From assembly GCA_964413935.1 (NCBI GenBank), contig CAYPTY010000015.1:20229-84228 (forward strand): 64,000 bases of DNA, written 5' to 3'. Shown piece after piece: positions 62,497 to 64,000 of this stretch; position 1 is the stretch's first letter, and the number at the start of each line of letters is the position of its first letter. The position numbers were made by a program, and so were the translations under genes. A model generated the notes under the pieces. The model was not told the DNA's origin. It ran no database searches and saw nothing but the letters and a program-made list of their open reading frames with translations. This DNA comes from CAYPTY01 sp964413935 (lineage in GTDB: Bacteria; Bacteroidota; Rhodothermia; Balneolales; Balneolaceae).

Positions 62497-62839
62497 AAAA
62501 GGGTCTGAGGGTGAGGATCTGGCTGCCGCCTATCTGGAATCCAAAGGCTTCTTCATTGTGGACCGTAATTATTCTTTTGAGCGATCAGAGGTGGATATCG
62601 TAGCCTACGATGGTTCGGTAATTGTATTTATAGAAGTAAAGCTGAGGAGCAACCTGAAATTCGGGCATCCTGAAGAATCGGTGGATGAACAGAAAATCGC
62701 ACACATTCAGAAGGCCGCAGAAGCCTGGATTTATGAACGCCGGATGGATGGATACCCTGTGCGTTTTGATGTAGTTTCCATCATGCAAAAAAACAACGAA
62801 GCTCCTGATATCCGCCACCTGAAAGATGCATTCCGATGA
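62483..62839 (+). CDS. YraN/UPF0102 family protein
   Basis: Small predicted nuclease-fold protein of unknown function. ATG at 62483 (MNKRKKGSEGEDLAAAYLESKGF) gives the standard N-terminus, so 118 residues are counted; the frame is open further upstream inside the GbsR gene, but that part is unlike the family. The restriction-endonuclease-type residues are present: Glu36 and Asp38 in SEVDIVAYDG, and Glu51 and Lys53 in FIEVKLR. The stop overlaps the plsC start by 4 bp. Confidence 0.9.
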   Translation: MNKRKKGSEGEDLAAAYLESKGFFIVDRNYSFERSEVDIVAYDGSVIVFIEVKLRSNLKFGHPEESVDEQKIAHIQKAAEAWIYERRMDGYPVRFDVVSIMQKNNEAPDIRHLKDAFR

Positions 62840-63615
62840 CTAAAAAAACGGGTCAGAAGGCAAGTCGCAGCTTTTTGGATTATGTAAGGAGCATCAGTTC
62901 CTTTATCACCTTTCTGCTCATATTCATCGCCGGATCGGTGATCGTATTCATTCTCACACTACTAACCTGGGGGGCAGCCACAAACTGGATCATTGCTAAG
63001 CTGGGCCCGGTGCTGGCAAAACCGGTTCTATTTCTGGCAGGCATCCGGCTTAAGGTGGTCAATCATGGCTTTTACTTTGACCAACCGGTGATTTACATCA
63101 TCAACCACAGTTCTACCCTTGACCTGTTTACCATGATTGCACTGGGTGTACCCCGTATTCGTTTTGTGGCAAAATGGGAACTTCAGTATTTCCCCTTCTT
63201 TTTTGTAATCGGACGCTTAACCGGACAGGTTTTTATTAAGCGAAAGGATAGAAGTCATTCGGTTTCAACCATCCAAAAAGCCTATCAGCGTATTAAAGAT
63301 AAAGGACTCTCCCTGATGATTGCACCCGAAGGATCTCGAAAGCATGAAGGCGTGATCGGTCCTTTTAAGAAAGGCGCATTCCGGGCAGCTATTGATCTGG
63401 ATTATCCCATAGTACCCATTTATTTTGATGGTTCTTATCGCCTCAGTCAGAGAGGATCCAATATCACCAAACCAGGTACCGTTACCGCACACATCCACAA
63501 ACCTGTTGATACCTCAGACTGGTCGACGGAAACCATTCAGGATCATATTAGTGAGCTTCGACAAATGTATCTGGAATGGGCCGGAGTAGAAGAAGAGACT
63601 TCTATTTCGGAGTGA
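62836..63615 (+). CDS. plsC: 1-acyl-sn-glycerol-3-phosphate acyltransferase
   Basis: Membrane enzyme that makes phosphatidic acid from lysophosphatidic acid and acyl-CoA/ACP. The 259-residue protein has an N-terminal membrane helix (FITFLLIFIAGSVIVFILTLL), the catalytic NHSSTLD (NHx4D), the substrate box APEGSRK and a later YPIVPIYFDGSYRL. Length fits PlsC. It is translated directly after yraN, and its 3' end overlaps the EgtD-like gene tail-to-tail by 14 bp. Confidence 0.93.
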   Translation: MTKKTGQKASRSFLDYVRSISSFITFLLIFIAGSVIVFILTLLTWGAATNWIIAKLGPVLAKPVLFLAGIRLKVVNHGFYFDQPVIYIINHSSTLDLFTMIALGVPRIRFVAKWELQYFPFFFVIGRLTGQVFIKRKDRSHSVSTIQKAYQRIKDKGLSLMIAPEGSRKHEGVIGPFKKGAFRAAIDLDYPIVPIYFDGSYRLSQRGSNITKPGTVTAHIHKPVDTSDWSTETIQDHISELRQMYLEWAGVEEETSISE

Positions 63616-64000
63616 GATAGAAAAGCCCGAAATACTCCTGCTCATCGGTCCAGACTTTTTCGATCCTGAACCAGGGCTCTACTAGTTTGCCGAAGCTTTC
63701 TCTAGAGTATTTGTGGGAATTTTCGGTATGGATACTCTCCCCTTTTTTGAAATGAATTTCTTCACCGTTGATATGTACGGTTTGATCCTGCATACTCAGC
63801 AGATGCATTTCGATGCGGCTTTTCTCCTCATTATAGATGGCTTCGTGCTCAAACTGACTCAAGTCAAAATCAGCATCCAGCTCCTCATTAATATGCTTGA
63901 GTATATTTTTATTGAATCGCGCTGTGATTCCTTCACGGTCATTATAAGCCGCTTTCAGTACTTCCCGGTCTTTGATCAGGTCCACACCCAGGAAAAAAGC
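63602..64000 (-). CDS. EgtD-like histidine N-alpha-methyltransferase, C-terminal part
   Basis: The frame runs from the window edge to the stop at 63602, so only about 132 C-terminal residues are seen. FFLGVDLIKDREVLKAAYNDREGI, FNKNILKHINEELDADFDL, EAIYNEEKSRIEMHLLSM and GESIHTENSHKYS are the marks of the EgtD family, the SAM methyltransferase that makes trimethyl-histidine for ergothioneine. The SAM-binding part and start are off the window. The neighbouring EgtB, if any, would also be outside. The gene shares 14 bases with the plsC end. Confidence 0.9.
   Translation of the reverse strand, partial: AFFLGVDLIKDREVLKAAYNDREGITARFNKNILKHINEELDADFDLSQFEHEAIYNEEKSRIEMHLLSMQDQTVHINGEEIHFKKGESIHTENSHKYSRESFGKLVEPWFRIEKVWTDEQEYFGLFYLTPK

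Noticed and set aside
1..64000. tRNA, rRNA, riboswitch or prophage signatures
   Set aside because: No cloverleaf, rRNA segment, known aptamer core or phage gene cluster was recognised on reading both strands; small RNAs cannot be excluded by eye.

Overview
This 64 kb window is an ordinary chromosomal stretch of a Bacteroidota-like marine bacterium. The most likely group is the Balneolales/Rhodothermales branch; this is inference, since no rRNA gene is present. Supporting evidence is the set of secreted proteins ending in YPNPFNP...-type C-terminal sorting domains (type IX secretion, T9SS), TonB-dependent receptors with a CarboxypepD-like N-domain, a PorV-like protein, frequent weak ribosome binding sites, and the folP-cdaA and rsmD-coaD gene orders.

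Region 1 (1-15.2 kb) is a polysaccharide-utilisation locus without a SusD. It holds a nearly complete TonB receptor, a T9SS-secreted CBM9-like protein, a LacI-type regulator, a GH5 lipoprotein, a membrane-anchored SGNH/TPR protein, an aryl-sulfotransferase-like lipoprotein, GH3, a laminarinase-type GH16 lipoprotein and an esterase. LacI-type palindromes lie upstream of the secreted protein/LacI divergon and of the sulfotransferase-like gene. Region 2 (15.3-22.9 kb) is a tight five-gene unit for beta-xyloside/xylose use: GH3, sugar/H+ symporter, xylulokinase, aldose 1-epimerase and xylose isomerase. The two regions together suggest beta-glucan plus xylan or hemicellulose breakdown.

Region 3 (22.9-28.9 kb) is regulatory and mixed. 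It contains a 34-residue nine-cysteine peptide just upstream of a SigZ-type sigma factor, a PaiB-type flavin protein, a hybrid histidine kinase, SufE with a PAS-only protein, and an FGE/SUMF1-like lipoprotein gene interrupted by an in-frame stop. Region 4 (28.9-34.8 kb) is propionate/branched-chain acyl-CoA metabolism: an acyl-CoA dehydrogenase divergent from both methylmalonyl-CoA mutase subunits and the MeaB chaperone. A REP-associated tyrosine transposase (RAYT) flanked by its own palindromic repeats sits between meaB and cdaA.

Region 5 (35.8-50.9 kb, minus strand) has cdaA, folP and a 7Fe-type ferredoxin, then a NPP-type phosphodiesterase, a beta-propeller lipoprotein, a PorV-like protein, a large TonB receptor, a lipoprotein and two large secreted T9SS proteins. 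The last group looks like one cell-surface system of unknown substrate and is the best candidate here for an undescribed machine. Region 6 (50.9-64 kb) is mostly housekeeping: paired TIGR04283/TIGR04282 glycosyltransferases, an MBL hydrolase, a DUF349 repeat protein, SixA, MATE, a DUF3822-like protein, RsmD, CoaD, aspartate aminotransferase, a degenerate FmdB-like protein, a GbsR-type regulator, YraN, PlsC and the C-terminal part of an EgtD-like methyltransferase cut by the window edge. No tRNA, rRNA, CRISPR array or prophage was recognised.
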